From assembly GCF_036924595.1 (NCBI RefSeq), contig NZ_JAZHRV010000001.1, forward strand, positions 6,076,001 through 6,140,000: 64,000 bases of DNA. The letters run 5' to 3'. The translations under genes and the position numbers were made by a program. This document shows positions 8,569 through 15,565 of this stretch, piece after piece. The DNA comes from Bradyrhizobium algeriense. GTDB lineage: Bacteria > Pseudomonadota > Alphaproteobacteria > Rhizobiales > Xanthobacteraceae. Below the pieces are notes generated by a model, which saw only the letters and a list, made by a program, of their open reading frames with translations, was not told where the DNA came from and searched no databases. The stretch's first letter is position 1. Every line of letters starts with the position of its first letter.

Positions 8569-9438
8569 TCACGCCTCGAGGTGACGGCCGGGAAACAATT
8601 GCCGTACCAGTCCGCTGACATTGCCGAACAACAGCGACGCAAGATAGAGCCCTGCCGCCACGAGTATGATCGCCGGCCCCGAGGGAATCCGGGTCTGGAA
8701 CGACAGCACCAGCCCGGCATAGCCGGAGACAGTGGCGCTGGCGACCGCGATGCAGATCATACCGGTAATGTCGCGCGACCAGAACCGCGCGATGCCGGCG
8801 GGCAGGATCATCAACCCGACGCCGAGCAGCGTGCCGAGCGCATGAAAGCCGTTGACGAGGTTGATCACGACCAGCGCCAGAAACGCAAGATGCGCGGGCG
8901 CGCCGGCGCGAGAGACCGTGCGCAGGAACAGCGGATCGACGCATTCGATCACCAGCGGCCGGAAGATCACCGCCATCACCAGCAGCGTGAGGGTGGCGTT
9001 GAAGGCGATGACGAGCAGCGTCTGGTCGTCCATTGCGAGAATGTTGCCGAACAGCACGTGCAGCAGATCGATATTGGTGCCCTTGACGGAAACGATGGTG
9101 ACGCCGAGCGCGAGCGACACCAGATAGAAGGTCGCAAGCGAAGCGTCCTCCTTCAGCTCCGTATTGCGCGCGACGAGACCCGCGAGCAGCGCGACCGTAA
9201 AGCCCGCGATCAGCCCGCCGGTCGTCATCGCGAACAAATTGAGGCCCGATACGAGGAAGCCGATCGCAGCCCCCGGCAGGATCGCATGCGCCATGGCGTC
9301 GCCGACGAGGCTCATCCGCCGCAGCATCAAAAATACGCCAATCGGTGCTGCGCCCAGCGCCAGCGCGATTACGGCGGCGAGCGCGCGGCGCATGAACTCG
9401 AATTCGGTGAAGGGCGCGATCAGCGCGTCGTACAGCAT
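8569..9438 (-). CDS. Zn/Mn-type ABC transporter permease (ZnuB family)
   Basis: Inner-membrane channel subunit of the metal importer. The 289-residue protein has about eight or nine helices and the family stretch LRRMSLVGDAMAHAILPGAA near the N-terminus, where ZnuB/MntB proteins carry a conserved SLxGDAxxH. The ATG at 9438 overlaps the ATPase stop by 4 bases (ATGA), which decides the start over longer in-frame readings. Its stop lies 2 bases before the ATG of the binding-protein gene. The tight packing makes ATPase, permease and binding protein one translationally coupled unit. Confidence 0.9.
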   Translation of the reverse strand: MLYDALIAPFTEFEFMRRALAAVIALALGAAPIGVFLMLRRMSLVGDAMAHAILPGAAIGFLVSGLNLFAMTTGGLIAGFTVALLAGLVARNTELKEDASLATFYLVSLALGVTIVSVKGTNIDLLHVLFGNILAMDDQTLLVIAFNATLTLLVMAVIFRPLVIECVDPLFLRTVSRAGAPAHLAFLALVVINLVNGFHALGTLLGVGLMILPAGIARFWSRDITGMICIAVASATVSGYAGLVLSFQTRIPSGPAIILVAAGLYLASLLFGNVSGLVRQLFPGRHLEA

Positions 9439-10193
9439 CAGGCGGCCCGCGATGGCATGTCGTCCGCGCAGGCGGCGGCGGTATCGTCGAACGCCTCGCA
9501 CATCCGCAAGGCCACCATCAGGTTTTCGGCGGTCAGCACTTCCGCGGTCGGGCCCCAGGCCACCGGTCCGCGCGCGAGCAGCAAGGTTTCCGGGAAATGG
9601 TCGCGCACCAGCTCCATGTCGTGCAGGGCGGCCAGCACCGTGCGGCCCTCGCCGTGCCAGCGCTTCACCAGCGCCAGCAGGTCGGCCGAGGTTTTCGCGT
9701 CGATGGCGTTGAACGGCTCGTCGAGCACGATCAGGCGCGTGTCCTGCAGCAGCACGCGCGCGAACAGCATGCGCTGCATCTGCCCGCCGGACAGCGTGCC
9801 GATCGAGCGGTTTTCAAAACCGTTGAGGCCGACGGCGGCGAGCGCCTTGGTGATCTTGTCCCGCGCTGATTTGCCCATGCCGCCGAAAAACCCGGTCGAG
9901 CGCCACAGGCCGGTGCCGACCAGATCGAACACCGAAATCGGGAAAGTCCGGTCGATGTCGACGGTCTGCGGCAGATAGGCGATGTCGCGGATGTCGAGGC
10001 CGCCGAGATCGATCGATCCCGAGAGCGGTTTCAAAATGCCGGCGAGCCCGCGAAACAGCGTCGACTTGCCGGCACCGTTCGGTCCGATCACCGCCAGCAG
10101 CGCGCCTTGCGCGACCTCACCCTTGAGGTGATGCACGGCCGGGTGCCGGTCGTAGCCGAGCGTAACGTTGTGGAACTTGAGCTGCGCCGCCAT
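9438..10193 (-). CDS. Zn/Mn-type ABC transporter ATP-binding protein (ZnuC family)
   Basis: Cytoplasmic ATPase that powers metal uptake. The 251-residue protein shows Walker A GPNGAGKST (about 37-45), Q-loop YLPQ, signature LSGGQMQR, Walker B LIVLDEPF and the switch His in ALHDMEL. The ATG at 10193 is chosen because it lies 2 bases after the stop of the His-rich miniprotein; a longer in-frame reading would overlap that gene. An acidic, Cys-containing C-terminal tail (about residues 225-251) extends past the core fold and could be a metal-sensing or regulatory segment, but that is a guess. Confidence 0.9.
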   Translation of the reverse strand: MAAQLKFHNVTLGYDRHPAVHHLKGEVAQGALLAVIGPNGAGKSTLFRGLAGILKPLSGSIDLGGLDIRDIAYLPQTVDIDRTFPISVFDLVGTGLWRSTGFFGGMGKSARDKITKALAAVGLNGFENRSIGTLSGGQMQRMLFARVLLQDTRLIVLDEPFNAIDAKTSADLLALVKRWHGEGRTVLAALHDMELVRDHFPETLLLARGPVAWGPTAEVLTAENLMVALRMCEAFDDTAAACADDMPSRAA

Positions 10194-10195
10194 GC

Positions 10196-10384
10196 TCACC
10201 TCATCGCCACCAGCACGACGACCCATAGCCCGGCGCTGACGGCCAGCGCCGCGGCAAGGCGCGCGGTCACGGTCATGCGCAGGATCGACCAGGGGGCCGG
10301 CTGCGCCGGATGCGGCGTCGCCGGGCCATGGGAATGGGCGTGGCCGTGGTGATGGCCGGGATCGTGGGAATGGTCGCGAGGCAT
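10196..10384 (-). CDS. His-rich single-helix membrane miniprotein, first gene of the metal operon
   Basis: The 62-residue product has nine His within its first 25 residues (HSHDPGHHHGHAHSHG core) and one transmembrane helix (about 39-60) before a one-residue Arg tail. The His head looks like a metal-gathering surface; whether it faces the periplasm or cytoplasm is not clear, though the Arg residues before the helix favour a cytoplasmic head. It begins 6 bases after the Zur-like palindrome and ends 2 bases before the ATPase start, so it is the leading gene of the transporter operon. I do not recognise a named family. No Shine-Dalgarno sequence precedes the ATG, so the message may be nearly leaderless. 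Confidence 0.65.
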   Translation of the reverse strand: MPRDHSHDPGHHHGHAHSHGPATPHPAQPAPWSILRMTVTARLAAALAVSAGLWVVVLVAMR

Positions 10385-10389
10385 GGGAA

Positions 10390-10408
10390 AATGTTACATT
10401 ATAACATT
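10390..10408. promoter_or_regulatory. Zur-like palindromic operator overlapping a -10 element
   Basis: On the minus strand the site reads AATGTTATAATGTAACATT, with half-sites ATGTTA and TAACAT around a 5-base centre. This resembles the AT-rich Zur boxes of proteobacteria (GTTATAWTATAAC core). It contains TATAAT, which could serve as the promoter -10, and ends 6 bases before the His-rich gene. Every gene downstream to 5587 fits a zinc-starvation operon. The call is a pattern match; binding is not shown. Confidence 0.65.
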
Positions 10409-10549
10409 AAGGGAGTCCACGTGGTGGCGCGGCCGTAGACCGGCCCTCCCCAAAACACCCGGCCCGTCATGCGCCGCGAAGGCGGGGCATCCGGTACGCC
10501 GCGGCTTCTCGGACCCGCCGCTTCAACACGGCCGCCGGCCGGGGCAGCC

Positions 10550-10687
10550 TCAAATTCGAATACCCATCGATGAGGCCGCCAGCCGGATCATCTGTACGGC
10601 AGCGCCGGTGTAACGGCCACCGTTGAAATTGACATCAACAACCCACAAAACGAACACAGCAACAAATGCGGCGGTGACTGCTTTCAT
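10550..10687 (-). CDS. 45-residue membrane-anchored or secreted small protein under a stress promoter
   Basis: A short gene encodes 45 residues: MKAVTAAFVAVFVLWVVDVN, then a short polar tail containing FNGGRYT and ending SSMGIRI. The N-terminal half is one hydrophobic helix. From memory, near-identical small proteins (LWVVDVNFN, GGRYT) occur in many copies in Bradyrhizobium genomes, always uncharacterised. Codon use fits a real gene. The reading frame sits behind a GGAAC-N17-CGTT promoter whose -10 box ends only 8 bases before the ATG, so the transcript should be leaderless or nearly so. A general-stress role is inferred from the promoter only. Confidence 0.7.
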   Translation of the reverse strand: MKAVTAAFVAVFVLWVVDVNFNGGRYTGAAVQMIRLAASSMGIRI

Positions 10688-10695
10688 AAATTATT

Positions 10696-10721
10696 AACGA
10701 TGAGGATACGGAACATGTTCC
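10696..10721 (-). promoter_or_regulatory. Sigma-EcfG-type (general stress) promoter for the 45-residue gene
   Basis: The minus strand has GGAAC (10717-10721), 17 bases, then CGTT (10696-10699), the consensus of the EcfG/PhyR general stress response of alphaproteobacteria. The gene starts 8 bases further on. The -35 region also forms the palindrome CGGAACATGTTCCG (10709-10722), which might bind a second factor. Confidence 0.7.
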
Positions 10722-10898
10722 GGGCCTGCGTCGCGATAACGTGGTTGTCAGCGAGAGACGAGGCGGTGAGACGGATCAATCGTGCGGGTTACCCTCGCAG
10801 CAGACATAACCGCGTTCACCAGTGCTTTGCCGGCTGAACAACACAGGTGTTGGGCCAGGTCGCCATCTCGCAACCTGGCCCCACGTATAAAATAAACC

Positions 10899-11237
10899 CT
10901 ACTGACAGACGTACATGATGCTGTCGCCGCCCTTGGTCGCAGTACCGGGCGTGCAGCCAATACCATTGCGCGCTGCGTAGTCAGACCAGCCGGTGTAGCT
11001 GTACCCACGCCCACTCCAGGGGCCACCGAAGTAGTAGGCCCTCACGGCGTACCAGGAGCCCGGCTCGACATAGACAGCCCTCGCGGCGTAACCACGCGTG
11101 ATATAGACCCGCTTCTGCGCCTCGGCTTTATTGATCGACAGCGATATCCCGCCTTGATCGGACCAGCCAGGCGAAAACAACGCCGCGCATGCGAACGTCG
11201 ACGCAGCAACGGCCACCGTTCTCAAAGTCATTTTCAT
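10899..11237 (-). CDS. Small secreted protein of unknown function
   Basis: The ATG at 11237 is fixed by an excellent ribosome site (GGAGGAG, 3-5 bases upstream). The 112-residue product has a Sec signal (MKMTLRTVAVAASTFACAAL) and a mature part rich in Tyr, Gly and Ser, with AVRAYYFGGPWSG and GRGYSYTGWSDYAARNGIG, plus two Cys near the C-terminus (GCTPG and YVCQ) that may pair. I know no function. The region resembles short exported Bradyrhizobium proteins that are species-restricted. It is monocistronic: the next genes on either side are more than 150 bases away. Confidence 0.65.
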   Translation of the reverse strand: MKMTLRTVAVAASTFACAALFSPGWSDQGGISLSINKAEAQKRVYITRGYAARAVYVEPGSWYAVRAYYFGGPWSGRGYSYTGWSDYAARNGIGCTPGTATKGGDSIMYVCQ

Positions 11238-11396
11238 GATCTCCTCCATTGCTAATCCCCGCGGCTTAAACCGTGCTTTTGCCGGTGGAGCGCCCTTTGA
11301 CATAGATCAAGCGCCCAGCTCGTTCGGTTGGGGCTATGGCAGCAGGTGCTGGGAGGTAGCGTTGTGCAATTCGCGGGCCCGAGGTGAGGCCGCGGC

Positions 11397-12035
11397 TTAA
11401 GCCGTCGCTGCGGCGGGCGGCTTCAATTCGGCCAGAGCGTGCCGCACGACGGTCACTGCGCCTTGCAGCGCAAGCATGGCCATGATCGCGGCGACGATAA
11501 TGTCGGGCCAGCCGGTGCCGGTGCCGAACACGCCAAGCGCAGCCAGCAGCACAGCCAGATTGCCCAACACGTCATTGCGCGTGCAAATCCAGGCCGACCG
11601 CATGTTGGCGTCACCCGTGCGGTGCCGCCACAACAGGTAAAAGGACAGCGCGTTGGCGACCAGCGCGGCAAAGCCGACGCTGCCCATGGTGATGGCCTGC
11701 GGCAGCGTGCCGTGCAGGGCATGCCAGCCGGTGACGCCGATAACCCACAGCCCGAAGACGCCCATCGTGGCGCCCTTGGCAAGCGCAGCGCTGGCCCGAT
11801 AGCGCAAGGCCATGCCGACCACGAACAGGCTGATCGCGTAGTTCGCCGCATCGCCCAGAAAGTCGAGCGCGTCGGCCTGGAGTGAGGCAGAGCCCGCAGC
11901 CAGGCCCGCGCCGATCTCGACCATGAACATCGCAGCATTGATGCCGAGCACGGCCCATAAGACGCGCCGGAACGCGCTCACGTCCTGGCGCGGGCCGAGA
12001 TTCAACGGTGGTGGTGCGCAGCAGTGATCCGCCAT
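11397..12035 (-). CDS. Cation diffusion facilitator-type transporter, short form
   Basis: Inner-membrane exporter of divalent metal by proton exchange. The 212-residue protein has six hydrophobic segments and the two metal-site regions of CDF proteins: ADALDFLGDAANY in helix 2 and TRNDVLGNLAVLL in helix 5. The usual cytoplasmic C-terminal domain is missing, as in a known short subgroup of CDF proteins. An N-terminal CC pair (MADHCCAPPP) may bind metal. I chose the ATG at 12035; an in-frame start at 12071 would add 12 residues and abut the GDCCVxC gene. It is the last gene of a minus-strand metal operon. Confidence 0.85.
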   Translation of the reverse strand: MADHCCAPPPLNLGPRQDVSAFRRVLWAVLGINAAMFMVEIGAGLAAGSASLQADALDFLGDAANYAISLFVVGMALRYRASAALAKGATMGVFGLWVIGVTGWHALHGTLPQAITMGSVGFAALVANALSFYLLWRHRTGDANMRSAWICTRNDVLGNLAVLLAALGVFGTGTGWPDIIVAAIMAMLALQGAVTVVRHALAELKPPAAATA

Positions 12036-12071
12036 GACCGGAAGATAGTCGCAGGCAGCAACGTTACACAA

Positions 12072-12278
12072 TCACGTGCAACACATTCCCTTGCCGTCCT
12101 GGACCGGCGGGCACCGCATGGTTCCGTACGAGCAGTAAACGCAGCAATCGCCCGGCTTGGGCTTGAGCCGGGTGCCGCAACGCCGACAGTCGTAGAAAAA
12201 CTGGCAGGCGTTTGTCGGCATCGTCTCGGTTGCTTCGTTCCCGCACGAGGGACAGGTCAGCGTCGATTCAAGCTGCAT
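12072..12278 (-). CDS. GDCCVxC domain-containing small Cys-rich protein (cysteine form)
   Basis: The 68-residue protein carries the name-giving motif GDCCVYCSYG and eleven Cys in all, including a zinc-ribbon-like CPSCG, a DCRRC pair and a terminal CC. In some bacteria this family is a selenoprotein with Sec at one motif position; here every position is an ordinary Cys codon and no in-frame TGA is used. Family members sit beside heavy-metal or mercury transport genes and are presumed to bind metal or have redox activity; no reaction is known. It lies between a permease pair and a CDF exporter, consistent with metal detoxification. The start ATG 12278 follows the family length. Confidence 0.85.
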   Translation of the reverse strand: MQLESTLTCPSCGNEATETMPTNACQFFYDCRRCGTRLKPKPGDCCVYCSYGTMRCPPVQDGKGMCCT

Positions 12279-12335
12279 GGACCTAAACTGAATGAGGACA
12301 GCTCCAAATTCAACCTCGGACGTGTGCACCTGATC

Positions 12336-12839
12336 TCACGGCTTCCCGATCACCATCGCGATCGCGGCAGCCAGGAACGGAAACGGCACCGACACCGCCG
12401 CGCGAAACCAGACGAACCGGGCCGGCATGAACGGAATTTCCCAGAGGATCATGCGCTGGAAGGCGAACAGCGCCCAGGCGACGACATAGGCGATCACCTG
12501 CGGCGGGCCGCCGCCGACCTTCAGCGCCACCGCGCCGATCGAGAAACCGACCACCGGGCCGCCGGGGGTGGCTGCGCCGGCGATGACCGCGGTCAAGACG
12601 CCGAACCAGCCGCTATCAGGGCCGAGCCAGCCGGTGATGACTTCCGGCGGGATCACGGCGGCGATGTAGCCGGAGCCGATCACGCCGAGCGCAATGCGCG
12701 GCACGATGTTGATGAAATCCATACTACCTTCGCGCACTGACGACACCAGCACGACGCGGCCGCGCTGCCAGGCCATGAAGCCGAGGATGGCGACCGAGCC
12801 CCACAAGGTGATGTCGATGATCAGCGCGGAGAGGGTCAT
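12336..12839 (-). CDS. Half-length permease of the YraQ/ArsP type, second subunit
   Basis: The 167-residue membrane protein has about four or five helices and the motif pair LGPDSGWFG and ATPGGPVVGF. The preceding gene shows the same pair (LGPNSGLKG and LPGGPFTAY), so each looks like one half of a YraQ/DUF318-like (PF03773) permease, and the two probably assemble as a heterodimer. The ATG at 12839 overlaps the stop of the first half by 4 bases. The family includes the arsenic permease ArsP and uncharacterised relatives; the ligand here is unknown. Downstream genes encode a GDCCVxC protein and a CDF exporter, favouring a metal or metalloid role. Confidence 0.75.
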   Translation of the reverse strand: MTLSALIIDITLWGSVAILGFMAWQRGRVVLVSSVREGSMDFINIVPRIALGVIGSGYIAAVIPPEVITGWLGPDSGWFGVLTAVIAGAATPGGPVVGFSIGAVALKVGGGPPQVIAYVVAWALFAFQRMILWEIPFMPARFVWFRAAVSVPFPFLAAAIAMVIGKP

Positions 12840-13489
12840 GCCGGCGGCTCCGGCTCGCCCTTCGGGTACATCCGCACGAAGACGAAGCGGCCGAGCGCGC
12901 CGGCCAGCACCGGGATCGGCAGCGAGATCACGATCCGCCACAGCGTGAACTCCGTGCCCAGGATCGGCAGCTCCCAGGCGACCGCGCGGCCGTAGCCGAT
13001 CAGCGTCCAGCTCACGACCATGGCGATGGTGGCGCCGAAATCGGCGCCGACCGTGAGCAGCGCCGCCGCCACCGGATAGGCGGTGAAGGGACCGCCCGGC
13101 AGGATCGCGCCGAACGCCGTTCCGATCAAAAGGCCCTTCAGGCCCGAGTTCGGCCCGAGCGCTCGCGAGACTTTGTCGTGCGGCAGAATTTCCGCAATGA
13201 AGCCGCCGAGCAGGCAGCCGGCCAGCACGCGCGGCATGATCTCACCAAACAGCCAGAGATCATGCGTGAGGATCCTGAGCACGCCGTCGATGCCGTCGCG
13301 CCGCCAGACCAGGCCTGCGCAAACCGCAACCAGCGCGCCGATCACGATCATCGACCAGCCGACCGGCTTGCGGGCGCGCCGGGGCTTCGGCTCGGCGTCA
13401 TCGGCAGGCGCCGGGTCTTTTATCTGATCTTCTGACAAGGACGATGGGTTCGGCGGGTGATACGAATCCATCCTGCTTAGTCCCGCCAT
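12836..13489 (-). CDS. Half-length permease of the YraQ/ArsP type, first subunit
   Basis: The 217-residue product has a charged, proline-rich cytoplasmic head (about 1-45, PAPADDAEPKPRRARKP) and then about five helices with LGPNSGLKGLLIG and AILPGGPFTAYPVAAALL. This PGGP motif is shared with the partner gene downstream. The start could also be ATG 13471, six codons in; neither start has a clear ribosome site. It is the first gene of the operon toward CDF. No metal-responsive regulator gene is visible nearby, so control is unknown. Substrate assignment beyond metal or metalloid would be a guess. Confidence 0.75.
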   Translation of the reverse strand: MAGLSRMDSYHPPNPSSLSEDQIKDPAPADDAEPKPRRARKPVGWSMIVIGALVAVCAGLVWRRDGIDGVLRILTHDLWLFGEIMPRVLAGCLLGGFIAEILPHDKVSRALGPNSGLKGLLIGTAFGAILPGGPFTAYPVAAALLTVGADFGATIAMVVSWTLIGYGRAVAWELPILGTEFTLWRIVISLPIPVLAGALGRFVFVRMYPKGEPEPPA

Positions 13490-13574
13490 GGTGGCGACGC
13501 AACGATAGCCATGCGCATCTCAGGCATGCCCATGTGAGGGCGTCACGCAGCCCTGCCCGCCCCGGGCCATTCGT

Positions 13575-13961
13575 TCAGGCGAACTGGCGGACCAGCGCAA
13601 GGCCGGCAAACAACCCGGCAATCGAGAGCACCACCGAGCCAACGACGTAGAGCGCCGCGGATGTGAGTTCGCCGCGCTCGTAGAGCAGCGCCGCATCGAG
13701 CGAGTAGGCCGAAAACGTCGTGTAACCGCCGAGGATGCCGGTCATCAAAAACAGCCGCCAGGGCTGCGACGCCTCGCCCTTGAAGGCGAGATAGCCCGCG
13801 ATCAGCCCCATCACGGTCGAGCCCGTGATGTTGATGATGAAGGTGCCCCAGGGAAAGCCGGTGCCGAAAGCGCGGGCGCAGGTGAGATTGATGAGATGGC
13901 GGAGACTCGCGCCAAGCCCCCCACCGAGAAAGACGAGTAGATAGCTTGCCGCGTTACCCAC
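13575..13961 (-). CDS. crcB: Fluoride exporter FluC/CrcB
   Basis: Dual-topology fluoride channel that expels F- from the cytoplasm. From a GTG at 13961 the protein has 128 residues, the normal FluC size, with four helices and the family hallmarks GGGLGASLRH, GTFIINITGS and GILGGYTTFSAYSLDA (the last carries the pore region). A longer frame from 14045 exists, but its extra 28 residues (RVDPPPPGEG etc.) are translated from the dispersed repeat next door, so I reject it. I see no fluoride riboswitch upstream; the repeat occupies that space. Confidence 0.88.
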   Translation of the reverse strand: MGNAASYLLVFLGGGLGASLRHLINLTCARAFGTGFPWGTFIINITGSTVMGLIAGYLAFKGEASQPWRLFLMTGILGGYTTFSAYSLDAALLYERGELTSAALYVVGSVVLSIAGLFAGLALVRQFA

Positions 13962-13976
13962 TGTTGCCCCGTGCTC

Positions 13977-14135
13977 ACCCTCCCCTGGAGGGGGAGGGTC
14001 GACGCGAATGAAATGAGCGGCGGGGCGGGGTGAAAGTCTCTCCACCCGAACAGTGCCAGAGTTGAGAGATCACCCCACCCCGTTCGCATTCCGCTTCGCT
14101 GCATGCGAACCGACCCTCCCCCTCCAGGGGAGGGT
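13977..14135. repeat. Dispersed palindromic element with 25-base perfect terminal inverted repeats
   Basis: The arms at 13977-14001 and 14111-14135 are exact reverse complements (accctcccctggaggggg and so on), 109 bases apart. The centre has further partial complementarity (ggcggggcggggtgaaag against atcaccccaccccg). The same arms recur widely between genes in Bradyrhizobium and Rhodopseudomonas genomes, from memory. It lies between sodB and crcB, both transcribed leftward, and supplies the crcB leader. It may end the sodB transcript as a large hairpin. Confidence 0.8.
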
Positions 14136-14159
14136 GAAGAGTCGTATGGCGTCGACAGA

Positions 14160-14759
14160 TCAACCAGCCTTGCCGAACAGCTCGTCGACATAGTCCCAGT
14201 TGATCAGATTATCGCAGAACGCCTTCAGATAGTCGGGACGGCGGTTGCGGTAGTCGATGTAGTAGGAGTGCTCCCAGACGTCGCAGCCGAGGATCGGCGT
14301 GGCGCCATGGACCAGCGGGCTTTCGCCGTTCGCGGTCTTGGAGATTTCGAGCTTGCCGTTCTTGACCGACAGCCAGCACCAGCCGGAGCCGAACTGACCG
14401 ACGCCGGCGGCGGCGAAATCGGCCTTGAACTTGTCGAGACCGCCGAGGTCTTCGGTGATCTTCTTTTCCAGACGGCCGGGCAGCTTGCTGCCGCCGCCGT
14501 TCGGCTTCATCCAGTTCCAGAAATGCAGGTGATTGTAGTGCTGGCCGGCATTGTTGAACACGGCCGGATTCTTGCCGAACGAACCCTTGACGATCTCCTC
14601 CAGGGACTTGCCTTCGAATTCGGTCCCCTTGATCGCGTTGTTTCCGTTGGTCACGTAAGCCTGGTGATGCTTGTCGTGGTGGTATTCCAGCGTTTCCTTG
14701 GACATGTGGGGCGCAAGGGCGTCGTGGGAATAGGGCAGATTGGGTAGCGTGAAGGTCAT
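14160..14759 (-). CDS. sodB: Superoxide dismutase, Fe/Mn family
   Basis: Converts superoxide to oxygen and hydrogen peroxide; cytoplasmic, no signal peptide. The 199-residue protein opens with the family sequence FTLPNLPYSHDALAPHM and has metal ligands His27 (EYHHDKHHQAYV), a second His in NNAGQHYNHLHFW, and Asp and His in DVWEHSYYID. QFGSGWCWL is typical of the iron-type branch, though metal choice cannot be settled by eye. The ATG at 14759 gives the normal length. A GGAAC-N16-CGTT promoter ends 39 bases upstream, so the gene is probably induced by the general stress sigma factor. Confidence 0.93.
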   Translation of the reverse strand: MTFTLPNLPYSHDALAPHMSKETLEYHHDKHHQAYVTNGNNAIKGTEFEGKSLEEIVKGSFGKNPAVFNNAGQHYNHLHFWNWMKPNGGGSKLPGRLEKKITEDLGGLDKFKADFAAAGVGQFGSGWCWLSVKNGKLEISKTANGESPLVHGATPILGCDVWEHSYYIDYRNRRPDYLKAFCDNLINWDYVDELFGKAG

Positions 14760-14798
14760 GGGGTGATGTCCGAACTGATGGGAGACTTGGTCTGGTCT

Positions 14799-14823
14799 AA
14801 CGGGAACTCTTATAGAAGGTTCC
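14799..14823 (-). promoter_or_regulatory. Sigma-EcfG-type (general stress) promoter for sodB
   Basis: The minus strand reads GGAAC (14819-14823), 16 bases, CGTT (14799-14802), the EcfG consensus. The implied leader of about 30 bases fits the sodB start. The spacing and both boxes are exact matches, but use in the cell is not shown. Confidence 0.68.
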
Positions 14824-14939
14824 AATGCGCATAAACATCGCAATTTGGCAAGAACGCGCAAGGTTCTGGGTAACGCCCCTCCGCGTCCAGCGTATGACGG
14901 ATATGGTGCCGACGGTTTTTGGCGCGATGAGGTAATGAA

Positions 14940-15479
14940 ATGAGCATCGAGATCGACGTTCTGAACGGGGACGCATCATGGCCACGGGCCGAACCGCTGA
15001 TGCAGGCGGTGTGGCCGGCGCATGTGGTTGAAAAGCTGTCGTGGGGTCACGTCAAATGGGCCCATGCCGATCTGCGCGTGCTGATCGACGCGCCGGAGGA
15101 CGCAGCTCAGCCGGGTCTCGCCTGCCATGTCGGCATCTTCTTCCGCGACGCGACCTGGGACGGGCGCAAGGTCCATATCGGCGGCGTTGGCGGCGTCTCG
15201 ACGCGCCCGGACTGCCGGGGGCGCGGCTATGCCTCGCTGGCGCTGAACGCCGCCATCAGGACCATGCGCGACCACGAAGCGGTGCGGTTTGCGATGCTGT
15301 TCTGCGAGCCGCACAATGAAGCGTTCTACCAGGCGCGCGGCTGGCAACGCTTCCTGGGCGAGGTCTATGCCGAACAGCCGGAGGGGCGCGTGCGTTTCGA
15401 GGCGATGGCGCCGTTCGTGTTCGATTTTACCCGCAAGCCGCGCGACGGAATCATCGACCTATGCGGCCTGCCGTGGTGA
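14940..15479 (+). CDS. GNAT-family N-acetyltransferase
   Basis: The 179-residue protein has the acetyl-CoA binding signature RPDCRGRGYASLALNAA (about residues 89-105, R/QxxGxG/A) and the later FCEPHNEAFYQARGW, where GNAT enzymes bind the cofactor tail. The N-terminal third (MQAVWPAHVVEKLSWGHVKW) resembles the AAC(2')-like and NodA-like branches, which act on amino groups of sugars or antibiotics, but the acceptor cannot be read. It is divergent from sodB and followed by a MATE exporter on the same strand 86 bases later; the two need not be linked. Confidence 0.8.
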   Translation: MSIEIDVLNGDASWPRAEPLMQAVWPAHVVEKLSWGHVKWAHADLRVLIDAPEDAAQPGLACHVGIFFRDATWDGRKVHIGGVGGVSTRPDCRGRGYASLALNAAIRTMRDHEAVRFAMLFCEPHNEAFYQARGWQRFLGEVYAEQPEGRVRFEAMAPFVFDFTRKPRDGIIDLCGLPW

Positions 15480-15565
15480 CCCCTGCACGGGACGCGGGTG
15501 GCTAGCGCTGGTCTAGCCGGATAATATGTCATCCATAATTTATTCGATTTGGATGATCGTGACGC

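Noticed and set aside
10383..10613. Rightward 76-codon open frame starting beside the Zur-like box
   Set aside because: Low-complexity Arg/Pro/Gly sequence with no ribosome site, antisense to the 3' part of the 45-residue gene.
10709..10722. CGGAACATGTTCCG as a LexA box
   Set aside because: Alphaproteobacterial LexA sites need GAAC-N7-GAAC or GTTC-N7-GTTC spacing; this palindrome has no spacer. The GGAAC half is better explained as the -35 box of an EcfG-type promoter.
13962..14159. Fluoride riboswitch upstream of crcB
   Set aside because: The region is filled by the dispersed palindromic element and I could not find the riboswitch core sequence.
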